A DNA stretch of 64,000 nucleotides, from positions 26,951-90,950 of the forward strand of contig JABACD010000014.1 in assembly GCA_014237855.1 (NCBI GenBank). The letters are read 5' to 3'. This DNA is from Planctomycetota bacterium (lineage in GTDB: Bacteria > Planctomycetota > UBA1135 > GCA-002686595). Made by a program: the position numbers and the translations under genes. Below are positions 1 to 10,700 of this stretch, piece after piece. The notes beneath the pieces are model-generated. The model made no database searches and was not told the origin of the DNA. It saw nothing but the letters and a program-made list of their open reading frames with translations. Each line of letters begins with the position of its first letter. The first letter of the stretch is position 1.

Positions 1-231
1 ACCGGTAAGGGGATCTCCAAGGAGCTTCTGGGGACGATCTTCCAGCCCTTCGATCGAGAAATCGAGGGTAGCCCTCGATCTGGTTATGGCTTTGGTCTTG
101 CGCTCTCGCGACGCCTGGCCTTGCTCCTGGACGGAGATCTCTCTGCTCGCAGTGAAGAGGGACAGGGCAGCACCTTTGCGCTTTGTCTGGCCTATGGTGC
201 CGTGGCAGAGGCTGAGGGAAGGGCTGCCTGA
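1..231 (+). CDS. sensor histidine kinase, C-terminal end (5' partial)
   Basis: The first 76 codons in frame 1 read the end of a GHKL ATPase domain and stop at TGA 229-231. Visible motifs are TGKGISKELLGTIFQPF (G1 and F boxes), GYGFGLALSRRLA (G2 box) and GQGSTFAL (the final strand). In this family the domain binds ATP and phosphorylates the kinase's own histidine. The sensor, HisKA region and start lie before base 1, so the signal cannot be inferred. The short A/E/G-rich tail after the ATPase fold carries no further domain. The neighbouring convergent gene encodes a receiver-like/EAL protein, so a signalling link is possible but unproven. Confidence 0.8.
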   Translation, partial: TGKGISKELLGTIFQPFDREIEGSPRSGYGFGLALSRRLALLLDGDLSARSEEGQGSTFALCLAYGAVAEAEGRAA

Positions 232-327
232 GCAGGTGGAGACTCAGCCATCAAGTGATACGGCAGGTGTCCGGGTTGCCCTGATTCGAGAGTTCTCTTC
301 CAGTGTGGCTGGCACGAGGAGCCAGCC

Positions 328-2031
328 CTATTCCGTCTGCTTGAGGAAGGCCTCGGCCTTCTCAGCAGGAACGGGCGGGCTGACAAGGTAGCCCTGGAAC
401 TCGTCGCACTGCAGCACCTTCAAGAAGGCTAGCTGGCTCTCGGTTTCGACACCCTCCGCGATGACCCGCATGTTCAGACTACGGCCCATGAGGATGATGG
501 ACGTGGCTATCGCGGCATCATCGGCGTTCGCAGTGATATCACGAACGAAGGATCGGTCGATCTTCAGTGCATCGATGGGGAACCCCTTGAGATAACTCAG
601 TGAGGAATACCCGGTCCCGAAGTCATCGATCGAGAGGTAGATGCCAGAGGCTTTGAGACGGCGGAGAGTGTTGATGGTGTCCTTGAGATCATGCATTAGC
701 ATGCTCTCAGTGACCTCTAGCTCAAGCTTGTTCGCGGGCATTCCCGTGCGTTGGAGCACCTGGGCAATGGTCTCGCAGAGCTCCGGTTGGCGGAATTGCA
801 CTGCAGAGAGATTGACGGCCATGACTGGCGAGTCATATCCGGCGGTTGCCCATGCTTGGCGCTGCTTGCAGGCGGTCTCCAGGACCCACTCTCCGATCGG
901 AACGATCAGGCCGGTCTCTTCGGCAAGTGGGATGAACTGGGCGGGGGAGACCATGCCCAGGTCGGGGTGTTGCCAGCGAACCAGTGCCTCAAAGCCGATG
1001 GTGACCCCCGTGGCGATCTCGACCTTTGGTTGGTAGTAGACGATGAGCTGATCCAGCTCCATTGCGTTGCGCAAGCTTCGTTCGAGCGTCAGTCGCTCAA
1101 AGACCCACCGATTGGTGGACTCGGACCTGAAGCTCAGGCTATTGCCCTCGCCTTGGCGTGCAAAGGTTGCAGCATGCTCGGCTTGCTTGAGGAGCTGGGC
1201 GCCTCCGTGCCCATCTCCGGGGCTGGTAGAGACTCCGATATGCACCGAGATGCCACTCTCACGTGTGATGTACTCGTGGATCTTGTAGCCGAGACGCGCA
1301 GCATCCTGAATTCGCTCGATCTCGGGCACTAACAAGGCGAGTGATGTATCACTGACACGTGTGATTACTATCTTGCCTTTCGGGTGACTGATCGGCCCCT
1401 TTTCTTCGAATTCGTGAACTGCACGGCCGAGTTGGTTTGCGAATTCATCAGTCAGGCTGCGATCACGTTTACTCTTTGAAGGAGTGTGAATGGCCAGGAC
1501 ACAGACGTTGGATCGGCCTCTTCTCGCTTGTTCAATTGCGACGGATACCAGTCGTGGAAAGACGGACAGAGCGGCGATTGTCCGAGTCTCTCCCAGTTCG
1601 GTAAGACTGGACTCGTGCAGATCACATCCATCGATGATTCGGTTGACGTAGGCGAGCGCACTATCGAGGCGACGCTCCAGCAATGCCGGGTGGATCGGAT
1701 CTTCAAGGAACTCTGTTGCCCCTGCTTGGCAGGCAGAGTCGATCCAATCTCCTGGTTCCTCTCCGTGCAGCATCACGATAGGGGTGCTATGGGCAGAGCA
1801 GACCTCACGCAGCTTGCGGCACAATCTGATCGCCGCTTGCGGGTCTGGTGACGAGTCGATCAAGATCAGGTTTGGCTCTTGCTCCTTGACCAGCTTCAGA
1901 GCGTCCGCATGGTGTGCGTTCGTGATTTCGATTGACCCTGTCTTCAACACGCCCTTCAGAATCGCGGTGTGGCGCTGGGGGGACTCAGAGACAAGGATCA
2001 GCGACTTGGGGGAATGTATATTGAGACTCAT
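328..2031 (-). CDS. EAL-domain c-di-GMP phosphodiesterase with degenerate receiver and GGDEF domains
   Basis: A 567-residue cytoplasmic protein. Residues 8-120 resemble a receiver domain: the phospho-acceptor Asp59 (NLILID) is kept, but the acidic pair is weakened to SE and the conserved Lys-Pro becomes Asp-Pro, so phosphorylation signalling may be lost. Residues about 160-300 resemble a GGDEF domain whose signature is replaced by RVSDTSLALLVP, so cyclase activity is not expected. Residues 310-560 form an EAL domain with intact catalytic markers: GFEAL (348-350), NLSAVQF, EVTES, DDFGTGYSSL (469-470) and AEGVETE. Hydrolysis of c-di-GMP to pGpG is therefore the likely activity. No clear Shine-Dalgarno precedes the ATG. 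It converges on the partial histidine kinase. Confidence 0.9.
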   Translation of the reverse strand: MSLNIHSPKSLILVSESPQRHTAILKGVLKTGSIEITNAHHADALKLVKEQEPNLILIDSSPDPQAAIRLCRKLREVCSAHSTPIVMLHGEEPGDWIDSACQAGATEFLEDPIHPALLERRLDSALAYVNRIIDGCDLHESSLTELGETRTIAALSVFPRLVSVAIEQARRGRSNVCVLAIHTPSKSKRDRSLTDEFANQLGRAVHEFEEKGPISHPKGKIVITRVSDTSLALLVPEIERIQDAARLGYKIHEYITRESGISVHIGVSTSPGDGHGGAQLLKQAEHAATFARQGEGNSLSFRSESTNRWVFERLTLERSLRNAMELDQLIVYYQPKVEIATGVTIGFEALVRWQHPDLGMVSPAQFIPLAEETGLIVPIGEWVLETACKQRQAWATAGYDSPVMAVNLSAVQFRQPELCETIAQVLQRTGMPANKLELEVTESMLMHDLKDTINTLRRLKASGIYLSIDDFGTGYSSLSYLKGFPIDALKIDRSFVRDITANADDAAIATSIILMGRSLNMRVIAEGVETESQLAFLKVLQCDEFQGYLVSPPVPAEKAEAFLKQTE

Positions 2032-2396
2032 CAGTGTGATTCAGAAGGTCGGGTGATCTCGACGCATCTGTTCTGTTTTCGGATCAGTAGGGCCCATCTC
2101 TGAACGGAGTTGGCTGCTCCTGTTGTCACAAGCAGGCCCCAGACCACGACCGGGAATTCGATCGATAGCGGCCAGCTGGGCAGTGGTCCTCCAGCTGAGT
2201 GCAAGGAAGCCATGGGGCCGTCCCTCGTGAGGCTCTCATCACCGTTCTGGCAGGGCTGGGACTGTCCAGGGGCCCGTATCTGTTGGGCAGGCCCGGTCTG
2301 GGACCCAGACGGGTCTCGACACGGGTCGATCCTGGCGCCATCTCGGATCGGGGTTAGCGCTGGCGCCCCTTGCAACCACCATGGCGAGCCTGGCGG
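2032..2396. other. intergenic stretch with no supported gene
   Basis: This 365-base gap lies between the start of the EAL gene and the end of the ABC-F gene, both on the minus strand. The open frames it contains are rich in P, R, G and S and resemble no protein family. It probably holds the promoter of the EAL gene, but I could not pick a convincing -35/-10 pair. A short GTCTGGG/CCCAGAC palindrome near 2310-2325 has no obvious role. Confidence 0.5.
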
Positions 2397-4208
2397 CTAG
2401 CCTTGTCCGGCCTCCTCGGCGATCGACTCGAGGTTCTCCCAGCGCTCGTACGTCTTCGAGAGGGAGGCTTGGAGCTCCTCCAACCGCCGCTGATCACTGG
2501 CGATCATGCCTCCATCGCGCTTGAAGTAGTCGGGGGATGCCATTCTCTCGTGCAGTGAGCTCTGTTCGGCCTCGAGTTCCTCCAGCCGGGCTGGAAGGAG
2601 CCTGAGTTCCTCCAGCTCCTTGTAGGTGAGTCGGCGAGGCTTGGCTGTGCTTGGCTTTTCCTGACGGACCTTGGCCTTGGCCTTCGAGGTAGTCAGCTCC
2701 GGCTGCTCTTGCTTGGACTTCCACTCCAGCCAGTCGCTGTAGCCGCCGACGTACTCAGCCACTTTACCGGTCTCCTCAAAGACCAAGGTGGAGGTGACGA
2801 CATTGTCCAGGAACTCACGGTCATGACTGACGATCAGGAGGGTTCCCTGATATTGAACCAGCAGATCCTCGAGGTGCTCCAAGGTCTCCAGGTCCAGATC
2901 ATTGGTGGGCTCGTCGAGCACCAGGAGATTCGCCGGACGTGCGAGGAGCTTGGCGAGTTGCAGCCGATTGCGCTCTCCCCCTGAGAGCTTGGTGATCTTG
3001 CCCTGGGCCTGATCGGGTGTGAACAAGAAGTCCGAGAGATAGCTGATGATGTGCCGTTGCTTCTCGCCGATCATGACGTGATCACCAAAGTCACACACGT
3101 TCTCGCGCACTGTCTTGCTCTCGTCCAGCAGGTCGTGGAGCTGGTCAAAGCAGCCGATCTCGAGGTTTGTGCCGTGGCGAATTGTTCCCTCATTGGGCTC
3201 GAACTCCTCGAGCAAGATGCGCAACAAGGTCGTCTTTCCGCAGCCATTCGGTCCAATGAGGCCAACCCGGTCTCCACGCTGAATCTCGGTCGAGAAGTCC
3301 TTGAAGAGTACCTGTTCGCCATAACCGTGTGAGATGCCGGTGGCGCGAAGAACGATCTGGCCCGTACGACCACCCTCTTGTATCTCGGCCCGGACTTTTC
3401 CGGTGGGGTCCTGTCGCCGGGCGCGCTCTGCACGCATGGCCTGAAGCTCCCTGACGCGACCCATGTCGCGTGTGCGCCTGGCCTTGACACCGCGCCGTAT
3501 CCAGGCTTCTTCTTGCTGGAGCTTCTTGTCGAACTGAGCATTCGTCTCTGCTTCCACCTCAAGATTGGCTTCCTTGCGCTCAAGGTACTTCTCGTAGCTG
3601 CACTCGTAGCTCGTCAGTCGGCCACGATCGAGGTCCGCGATGCGAGTGCAGAGCTGACGTAAGAAGCTGCGATCGTGAGTCACAAAAACGATCGAACCGG
3701 GGTGCCTCTTGAGGAGCTCCTCCAGGGCCATGATCGCCTCGATGTCGAGGTGGTTGGTTGGCTCGTCAAGCAGGAGGATGTCGGCCTCCTGGACGAGTGC
3801 TCGCGCCAGCAAGGCCCGCCGGCGAGTTCCCGCCGACTGGTCGGCGAAGACGGCCTCGAGGTCCAGGCCCAGGCGTGCTGCGATACGATCGATGCGCGCG
3901 TCGTTCTCCCAGCTTCCATGAGCTTCGATGCCTTCGAGCGGCTCGTGGAGCAGCTGGTGGATCGTTCCGCTGAGCTCCCGGGGAACCTCCTGTGGAAGGC
4001 TTGCGACGCTCAGACCCTTCCTTCGACTGATCTTGCCACTATCGGGCTCCAGCTCGCCCCCAAGGATCCGCAAGAGGGTGGACTTGCCACAGCCGTTCCG
4101 ACCGAGCAGACCAATACGCTCACCCCGCTCAATCTGCAGGGAGGCTCCCTCGAGTAGGGGCCTTGCGCCGAAGGAGATCCCCAGGCCTTCGATTCCGAGT
4201 TCCGACAT
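2397..4208 (-). CDS. ABC-F family ATPase (Uup-like)
   Basis: A 603-residue soluble protein with two ABC cassettes and no membrane segment, the ABC-F layout. Cassette 1 has Walker A GRNGCGKST (36-44) and Walker B with DEPTNHLD (near 148-154). Cassette 2 has Walker A GPNGCGKTT (319-327), signature LSGGER (408-413) and DEPTNDLD (near 432-438). The charged inter-cassette linker (about 205-285) and the coiled-coil C-terminal tail with repeated LEELEAEQ-like heptads resemble Uup. ABC-F proteins act on the ribosome; Uup has been linked to transposon excision and ribosome assembly. The start MSEL at 4208 is preferred because the upstream extension does not match the family. The cassette 1 signature is QSAGTRRR rather than LSGG, which is unusual. 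Confidence 0.9.
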   Translation of the reverse strand: MSELGIEGLGISFGARPLLEGASLQIERGERIGLLGRNGCGKSTLLRILGGELEPDSGKISRRKGLSVASLPQEVPRELSGTIHQLLHEPLEGIEAHGSWENDARIDRIAARLGLDLEAVFADQSAGTRRRALLARALVQEADILLLDEPTNHLDIEAIMALEELLKRHPGSIVFVTHDRSFLRQLCTRIADLDRGRLTSYECSYEKYLERKEANLEVEAETNAQFDKKLQQEEAWIRRGVKARRTRDMGRVRELQAMRAERARRQDPTGKVRAEIQEGGRTGQIVLRATGISHGYGEQVLFKDFSTEIQRGDRVGLIGPNGCGKTTLLRILLEEFEPNEGTIRHGTNLEIGCFDQLHDLLDESKTVRENVCDFGDHVMIGEKQRHIISYLSDFLFTPDQAQGKITKLSGGERNRLQLAKLLARPANLLVLDEPTNDLDLETLEHLEDLLVQYQGTLLIVSHDREFLDNVVTSTLVFEETGKVAEYVGGYSDWLEWKSKQEQPELTTSKAKAKVRQEKPSTAKPRRLTYKELEELRLLPARLEELEAEQSSLHERMASPDYFKRDGGMIASDQRRLEELQASLSKTYERWENLESIAEEAGQG

Positions 4209-4313
4209 CGCCAAAGAGGCGGAGCTTAGCACAGTCTGCACCTGGAAAAGGGCACCAGGTGAAAGCTGAGTATGGGGTTTCTAAGAGACGTGGTGCTATG
4301 TCAATCTCTTGGG

Positions 4314-7300
4314 ATGAATAGCGTGTCTACATCGAAGCGGGGCGGCTCGAAGTTGCCTGGGCTCCTGGTGCTTGGTCTTCTCGGGGTGGCGACCTTCATG
4401 ATCCTCAACAGGGGTGATGACGGTTCGCGCGATGGGCCGGATCGGGAGACGATCCTGGCTCGAGAGCACGTGGCGCACTGGTTCAAGAAGGACAAGCTGA
4501 CTCAGGCACGTGAGGTCGTTGCTCCGCTGGTTGCTGGAGCGGATGCCAAGGCCGAGGACCTGCTGCGAGCTGCGACCATCGAGTACTCACTCTCAGAGGC
4601 GGAGAGGGCCGAGGAGTTCCTGGCACGGGCCGAAGCACTCGAGCCGAACTCTCCAGCCTTGCACTTCTTGCGCGGTCAAATTGCCAGAGAGTCAGGGGAT
4701 CCCGAGACAGCCGTTCGAGAGCTCAGGCGCGCGCACGAACTCGAGCCGGAGGATCTGCCAACCACATACATCCTGGCCCAGGCCCTTCAGGACCTGGATG
4801 AATTCGAGGAGGCTGAAGCGCTCTTTCGCAGGGTCGTGGATGTGGGAATCGAGAACGCTGGGAGCTGGTATGTCTCCGCCCTCTATGGACTCGAGCGCCT
4901 TCTGATCCTGGACGGTCGTGAAGACGAGGCCGAGCCCTTCAGCCAACGTCGCTCACTGCTCAAGGATGCCGGCGTGCTCCCGTTGAGCAGTCAGAAGACT
5001 CGCCTGGGGACCTTTGGTCAGATTGCTCCGCCACCTCCCACCGGTACCCAGGTACCGGCACCCGCGGATCAACTCGAGTTCGACCTCAGCGACCTGGACC
5101 TGCCCCTGCTTGCTGGAGCCCTGGAATTGCGTGCTCATGATCTGGATGGGGATGGTCGTGTCGACCTGCTCGCACGCCTCGATGATGGTCTCGCAATTGC
5201 AATCCAAGGCCGTGATGGCTGGACCTCCGAGCGCATCCATGAGGGACCAGTAGAGCTCATGCGGGCATACGATCTCGACAACGAGCCCGAGGCTGACCTC
5301 GAGATCCTGATCATGACTCCTGACGGACTGTCGCTCTTGGATGAGGGGGAAGAGGGCTGGGGCCCCCTTCCTGTGACGTTTCCCGAACTGCCGGGTGTGC
5401 CTTCCGAGATCGAGCCCGTTGACTTTGATCACGAAGGCGACATGGACCTCTTGCTGGTCGGAGACTTTGGAGCTCGAATCTGGCGCAATGACGGTGCTTG
5501 GGTCGTGGATTCCGAGACTCCAGGTGCCTACGTGGATGCGACCGACGTGGCAACGTTGCCCACCGATCGACCCTTTACCTGGGTGGCAACCGAGGACTTC
5601 GATGGTGACAACGATGTCGACTTCTTCATGGGGGGGGAGTCCGGTTTCTACCTTGCTGATTCTCTCCGGGCCGGGCGGTTCGCAGATGCATCGAGTCGTT
5701 TTCCAGCTGGAACGGCCTTCGCTCATGAGCCCATTCTTGGCGACTTCGATGGGGATGGGCGTGCGGACGTCTACCTGACGGGTGCGAGCCCGCAGCGCTT
5801 TCGTCAGCAGAAGGACCTGAGCTTCACTCCCGAGGACACTGCCGAGGTCGCGGATGTTGCGCCGCGGTTGGTGGATCTGGATCTCGATGGCTCTGCAGAC
5901 CTGGTCTGGGACTCCGGGGCCTTGCTGGCCGTCGGACTGGGTCGTGAAAGCGCAGTCGAGATCCTCGAGGGCAGGACTGGGGCTGACACCGATGCGATGG
6001 CGATTCTGGATGTCAATGGAGATCGTAAGCTCGACATCGTCTTCTCGGAACCCGGTTCAATCAGTGCCTGGCTTGCGACAGGGGATCGCGGGAACTCGAT
6101 GGCCGTCGTACTACGTGGAAACCGCTCGAACAAGCGCAGCATGGGCTCCACAGTCGAGCTTCGCAGCGGAGATATCTACCGCCGGATCTACTACCGCGGT
6201 GAGCCTGTCGTGGTCGGTGTTGGGCTTGCCGAGGCCCTGGACGTGATTCGGATCACCTACCCCAATGGGATCACCCAGTCAGAGCTGGACGTGGCGCTTG
6301 ACAGTGATGCTCTGATCGATGATCCGCTGGGGGCCTTCGACCAGTTCACCGAGCCCGCAGATCAGGTCGGGTCTTGCCCATTCCTGTACACCTGGAATGG
6401 CGAGGAGTATGAGTTCATCAGTGACGTGCTTGGTATCACGCCCCTGGGGCTCCCCATGGCGCCGGGGATGCTGGTTCCGCCGGACCACGATGAATTCGTG
6501 CTCGTTCGAGGCGATCAGCTCAAGGTCCAGGATGGCAAGCTCAAGCTTCAGTTCACCGAGGAACTTCGCGAGGTGACCTATCTGGATCGTGTACGTCTGG
6601 ACGCCGTGGATCACCCCGAGGGCACAGCGGTGTATCCCAACGAGCTGTTCAAGTTCCCGCCTTTCCCTGAGGAGCACCTCCACAGCGTCCGCGATCCACA
6701 ACCGGTCTTGCGGGCAACGGGAAGTGATGGGAGAGATTGGACCACTGCGCTCTCGGCGCTGGATGACGATCATGCAATTCCATTCACCAATCAGCCGCCG
6801 CAGTTCCAGGGGCTGGCCAAGCCCTGGTTCCTTGAGCTGGAGTTCGATCCTGAGGCGCTGCGCGACGTGGAGAAGCTTCGGCTGGTGATGACGGGGTGGT
6901 TCTTCTGGAGTGATGCAAGCGCCAACATGGCTGCAGCTCGTCATCCCGGTGTGGACTTCATTCCCCCGATTCTTCAGGTTCCGGACGGTGAGGGTGGCTG
7001 GCGTCCTGTTGGTCCTCCCGTGGGTTTTCCGGCGGGCAAGACCAAGACGATGGTCATCGACGTGTCGAGTATTGGTCTGCAGGAGAATCCTCGTATGCGG
7101 ATCTTCACGACCCTGCAGCTGTACTGGGATCGAATAGTGCTCGCCACGGACAACGACGATGCGGAGTGCCAAACCCACTCACTTGAACCCCTGACCGCGC
7201 AGCTGACCAGGCGGGGATTCAGCGCTCCCATAGCTACAGAAAACCCGGGACTACCGGCACGATTCGATTGGGAAATCAAGTCGATCTTGCCGCGCTGGAA

Positions 7301-7667
7301 CCCTCACCCAGGTCGTTACACGAAGCTTGGTGAGTGCCATCAGCTACTGCACGAGGTCGATGATCGTTACGTGATCATGGGGACCGGTGAGGCTCTCGAG
7401 GTGCACTTCGATGCCAGTGCCCTTCCGCCTGTACCCGATGGCTTCATTCGTGACTATGTGATCTTCCTCGATGGCTGGGCGAAGGATCGTGACCCGAATA
7501 CGCTGGAAGCCCTCGAGGTAACACCCCTTCCGTTCCACGGGATGAGCGGGTACCCCTACGGTGAGGACGAGCACTTCCCGACATCGCCCGAGCACGAGGC
7601 ATGGCGCAAGGAGTGGAATACACGTGAGGCTGAGGACTGGATCTTGCCGCTAGCTAGCGCGGAGTAG
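4314..7667 (+). CDS. membrane-anchored TPR / FG-GAP / ASPIC-UnbV protein
   Basis: About 1117 residues. The start at 4314 puts a single hydrophobic anchor (about 14-31) right after a basic N-terminus, so the bulk is probably extracytoplasmic. Residues about 50-215 look like TPR helices (LARAEALEPNSPALHFLRGQ and similar). Residues about 265-590 hold FG-GAP/VCBS-like calcium-loop repeats such as DLDGDGRVDLL and DFDGDGRADVYL. Residues about 600-665 match an ASPIC/UnbV segment (RGNRSNKRSMGSTVELRSG). A roughly 430-residue C-terminal part beginning CPFLYTWNGEEYEF is not a family I can name. FG-GAP proteins usually mediate binding in the envelope; no enzymatic residues are evident. It converges on a second ASPIC protein. 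Confidence 0.85.
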   Translation: MNSVSTSKRGGSKLPGLLVLGLLGVATFMILNRGDDGSRDGPDRETILAREHVAHWFKKDKLTQAREVVAPLVAGADAKAEDLLRAATIEYSLSEAERAEEFLARAEALEPNSPALHFLRGQIARESGDPETAVRELRRAHELEPEDLPTTYILAQALQDLDEFEEAEALFRRVVDVGIENAGSWYVSALYGLERLLILDGREDEAEPFSQRRSLLKDAGVLPLSSQKTRLGTFGQIAPPPPTGTQVPAPADQLEFDLSDLDLPLLAGALELRAHDLDGDGRVDLLARLDDGLAIAIQGRDGWTSERIHEGPVELMRAYDLDNEPEADLEILIMTPDGLSLLDEGEEGWGPLPVTFPELPGVPSEIEPVDFDHEGDMDLLLVGDFGARIWRNDGAWVVDSETPGAYVDATDVATLPTDRPFTWVATEDFDGDNDVDFFMGGESGFYLADSLRAGRFADASSRFPAGTAFAHEPILGDFDGDGRADVYLTGASPQRFRQQKDLSFTPEDTAEVADVAPRLVDLDLDGSADLVWDSGALLAVGLGRESAVEILEGRTGADTDAMAILDVNGDRKLDIVFSEPGSISAWLATGDRGNSMAVVLRGNRSNKRSMGSTVELRSGDIYRRIYYRGEPVVVGVGLAEALDVIRITYPNGITQSELDVALDSDALIDDPLGAFDQFTEPADQVGSCPFLYTWNGEEYEFISDVLGITPLGLPMAPGMLVPPDHDEFVLVRGDQLKVQDGKLKLQFTEELREVTYLDRVRLDAVDHPEGTAVYPNELFKFPPFPEEHLHSVRDPQPVLRATGSDGRDWTTALSALDDDHAIPFTNQPPQFQGLAKPWFLELEFDPEALRDVEKLRLVMTGWFFWSDASANMAAARHPGVDFIPPILQVPDGEGGWRPVGPPVGFPAGKTKTMVIDVSSIGLQENPRMRIFTTLQLYWDRIVLATDNDDAECQTHSLEPLTAQLTRRGFSAPIATENPGLPARFDWEIKSILPRWNPHPGRYTKLGECHQLLHEVDDRYVIMGTGEALEVHFDASALPPVPDGFIRDYVIFLDGWAKDRDPNTLEALEVTPLPFHGMSGYPYGEDEHFPTSPEHEAWRKEWNTREAEDWILPLASAE

Positions 7668-7687
7668 TGACTCCGGGAGGTCGTGGT

Positions 7688-7710
7688 GCGGCGACATCGA
7701 AGGTCGTCGC
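7688..7710. terminator. hairpin between convergent genes, probable bidirectional terminator
   Basis: GCGGCGAC (7688-7695) pairs with GTCGTCGC (7703-7710) through eight pairs, one a G-U, around a seven-base loop. It fills the short gap between two convergent genes. No strong T tract follows, so its efficiency is uncertain. Confidence 0.4.
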
Positions 7711-7713
7711 GCC

Positions 7714-10700
7714 TCACTGCTTCTTTTTCTTGAGCTCCGTCGCCAGATCCCGTGCTCCGAGCATCATCAAGGCACGAACGATTTGCCGATAGCGGCGCTT
7801 CGGCTGTGCCACCCAGTGCCCTCCGGAGAGCGCTAGCGTCGTTCCGTCGTTTGGATCCATGGAGTCCATCCGCCGTAGATCTTCGAGGATTAGATCGGTT
7901 GTCGGATCGCCATAGTAGAGCGCGCAAAGATTGAACTGCTCGTCGAGCAGGAGCGTCAAGGGCAGGGGGATGTCCGCGTAATTGCCCAGGACTTCAACCA
8001 GCAAGGCCTCGAGGATCAACTCGTCGTTCCTGTCAGCAGAGAGCGCTAGCTCGTCCAGTCCGAGCTCCTTGAGCACCTCGCTCCCGTGCTGCGTGCCCTC
8101 GCCAAGGACCGCAACCGGGCAGATGACTGCGCCTAGCTTCAATACCTCGTGCTGGATACTTGCCAGGTCGCGCAGAAAGCGGAGACCTGTACGGGATTCG
8201 GGATGCCAGAGCGTCAGGAGTGTCCTTGCGCTGGGCAGCTCTTCGAGTGATACACGTCGCCCCCCTGGCTGCTCAAAGCTGAGGTATCGCAGGGGCATCT
8301 TGTCGGCGAGAAGCACGCGACGCACGCCTTCGGAGCCAGGGCTAGCAGGGGAGTGGGGAGCGTCTTCGTAGGGTGACACCTTGTCGAAAGCCCACTCGGT
8401 GCTCCGACCGCCCTCTCGGTAGAGCTTCCAGCCGCGGTCCGGTGCGAGATCGTCGAAGCGCTGCACCTCGCCATCGGTCCAGGTGACCTGGACATCAACC
8501 AGGCCGTCGGCATCTCCCAGGCCAAAGAAGCGCCGATGCGAGGATTGGCCCAGAAGGCCTTCACCGGCGTAGACGGTCTGGGTTACTCGCTTGCCATCCG
8601 AGCGCCTGACCTGGATGCGTGCGCCAATTGCATCAGCGCTCCCCTGCTTGCCATGAAGCTCAATAACCACTCGGTGGCCAGGAGCTGGATGTGCGTTCCG
8701 AACGATACGAAGTCTCGGGCCGGTGCGATTGACGAGGATCAGGTCTTCCCGGCCATCGTTGTCCCAGTCCACTCGTGAAGCCACGCGCCCGTCGTCGATG
8801 AAGTCCACGTCGCTGAGAGGTGAGACATCGGCGAAGGTGCCGTCGCCCAGGTTCAGGTAGACGTGGTTGCGCTCGTTTCCGTTGTATGAGAACCCCTCGA
8901 CGCGATTGAAGGAGCTCATTGCGAGCCAATTGCGATTGTATGTCTCGTCAGAGATGCTCTCGACTGGGGTCGTGGCAACGATCCAGCGCCAGAAGAGCGT
9001 TTCCACGTCTGTCTCATTCTCGCTCGTGACGAATCCGTTGGGCACGTAGATCTCGGGATAGCCATCGAGATTCCAATCGTAGAAGAGTGCCCCCCAGGCC
9101 CAGCCCCCGTGGTCGACGCCTGCCGCCTTGGCACCTTCAACGAAGTGCCCCGAGCCATCCTGAAGAAGGAGGGACATGCCATCCGCCAGCTTGCTGTGCA
9201 GGGGGCGAATGTCCTCGTCACCTCCCCGGTACTGGGGGTCGTTGGTCGAGCGCAGCCCGGGTACAGAGAACATGTTGGTGACGTAGAAGTCGAGATCACC
9301 GTCCAGCTCGACATCTGCACCGCTGACCCCCATTCCAGTGGAGGCGTCGAGCATGCCCATTTCCTCAGCGCGATCGACGAAGCCCTCCTCAGTTTGGATG
9401 TAGAGGTTGTTGGGCCCGAAGTCGTTGACCACGTAGAGGTCGAGGAGCCCGTCATTATCGAAGTCATCCCACAGGGCGATGAAGCTGTAGCGTGGATCAC
9501 CGGCGGTGAGACCGGTCTCCTCGCCTGCTTCGGTGAACTTGCCGTCGCCATCGTTGCGCCAGTAAAAGTTCACCGCTCCATTGGTCGCGTTGTGATAGGG
9601 CGTTGGTACGTGGGCATCGCCAGTACCAGTGCGGTACCGCGAGCAGAAAAGGTCAAGGTCGCCATCGAGATCGGGATCAGCTGCGCAGATCGAGTAGATC
9701 GGTGATGTGCCCGTGCCCTGGAGGGGCTGCGGTGCAGAGAACTTTCCCGTCCCATCATTCCAGTACAGGAGGAGGTCTGTCTGGCGACCCACGCAGAGGT
9801 CCTGGTCCCCGTCATTGTCCAGGTCTACCATCAGGCAGCCCCGGGTCGTGTCCAGGATGTCCACACCCGCTTCTTCTGCTCCATCCACGACGCTGCCATC
9901 GGGTTGATGGATGAACAGTCGGTTGGGGAAGCCGCTTATTGTGGAGACATAGAGGTCCTCGAGGCCGTCCCCATTCACGTCACCGAGGGCCATACCTAGC
10001 ATTCCCGTGCCGTAGTTGATTCGGCGACGATCAGAGAGGAGGTCGTAGTCCTCACAGCCCAAGGCGAACTCACGTTGCCAGTAGGGCAGGTCTTCCAGGA
10101 TGAGGCCAGTGATAGAACGGAAGGTGGGGCTGGTGCACTGGATATGTCGTGTGTGCTCAACCGCGATGGCAGCCACGCGCGGCTGGCCTTCAGGGCCGTC
10201 GCCTTCCTCTGCCACCGCGCGGAGATCCATGTCGATGAGAGTCGGGAGGCCGCTCTCCTCCCCGACAAGCCGGAGTTCGACAAGGCAATCCCAGCGTCGG
10301 TCACCTGCGGCAGTGAGATCGACGACGCTTGCAGTGATCTCACAGCCCTCAAACCCCCGCCAGTCCCAGTCGTCCAATCTCTCCAGGAGCTGTTCCAGGG
10401 ACTCCAGCTCTGACTCGGACCCCTCTCGGTCCTTGACCACGAAGGAGCCGTCGTCGAAACGAAGCTCGAGTTCGGTGAGGGGAAAGAGTCCGGAGCTTCC
10501 TTCGAAGGTCTCAGCTAGCTGAGCTCGGAGTGCAGTCTCGTTGCCCTCGAGGAGTGCGCGGATGGCAGCTTCACAGCTCTGCTCGAAGCGAACAGCGATC
10601 TTCTCACGCCAGCTATCGTCCATCTCGGGATCGATTCGAGCCCGCAGTGGGTCAGCCCAGTCCGGGAGGGTGGTCGGGTGCCCAGTGATCTTTCGGGCCG

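Noticed and set aside
2031..2375. 114-codon open frame on the minus strand, and a frame with TGATGA in the same gap
   Set aside because: Composition is unlike the neighbours, no family features appear, and no SECIS-like hairpin with a G-U loop follows the TGAs.
7688..7716. Possible read-through of the TGA ending the ASPIC paralogue at 7714
   Set aside because: The protein ends in a Lys-rich tail, the extension is short and unlike any family, and the hairpin is better placed as a convergent terminator.
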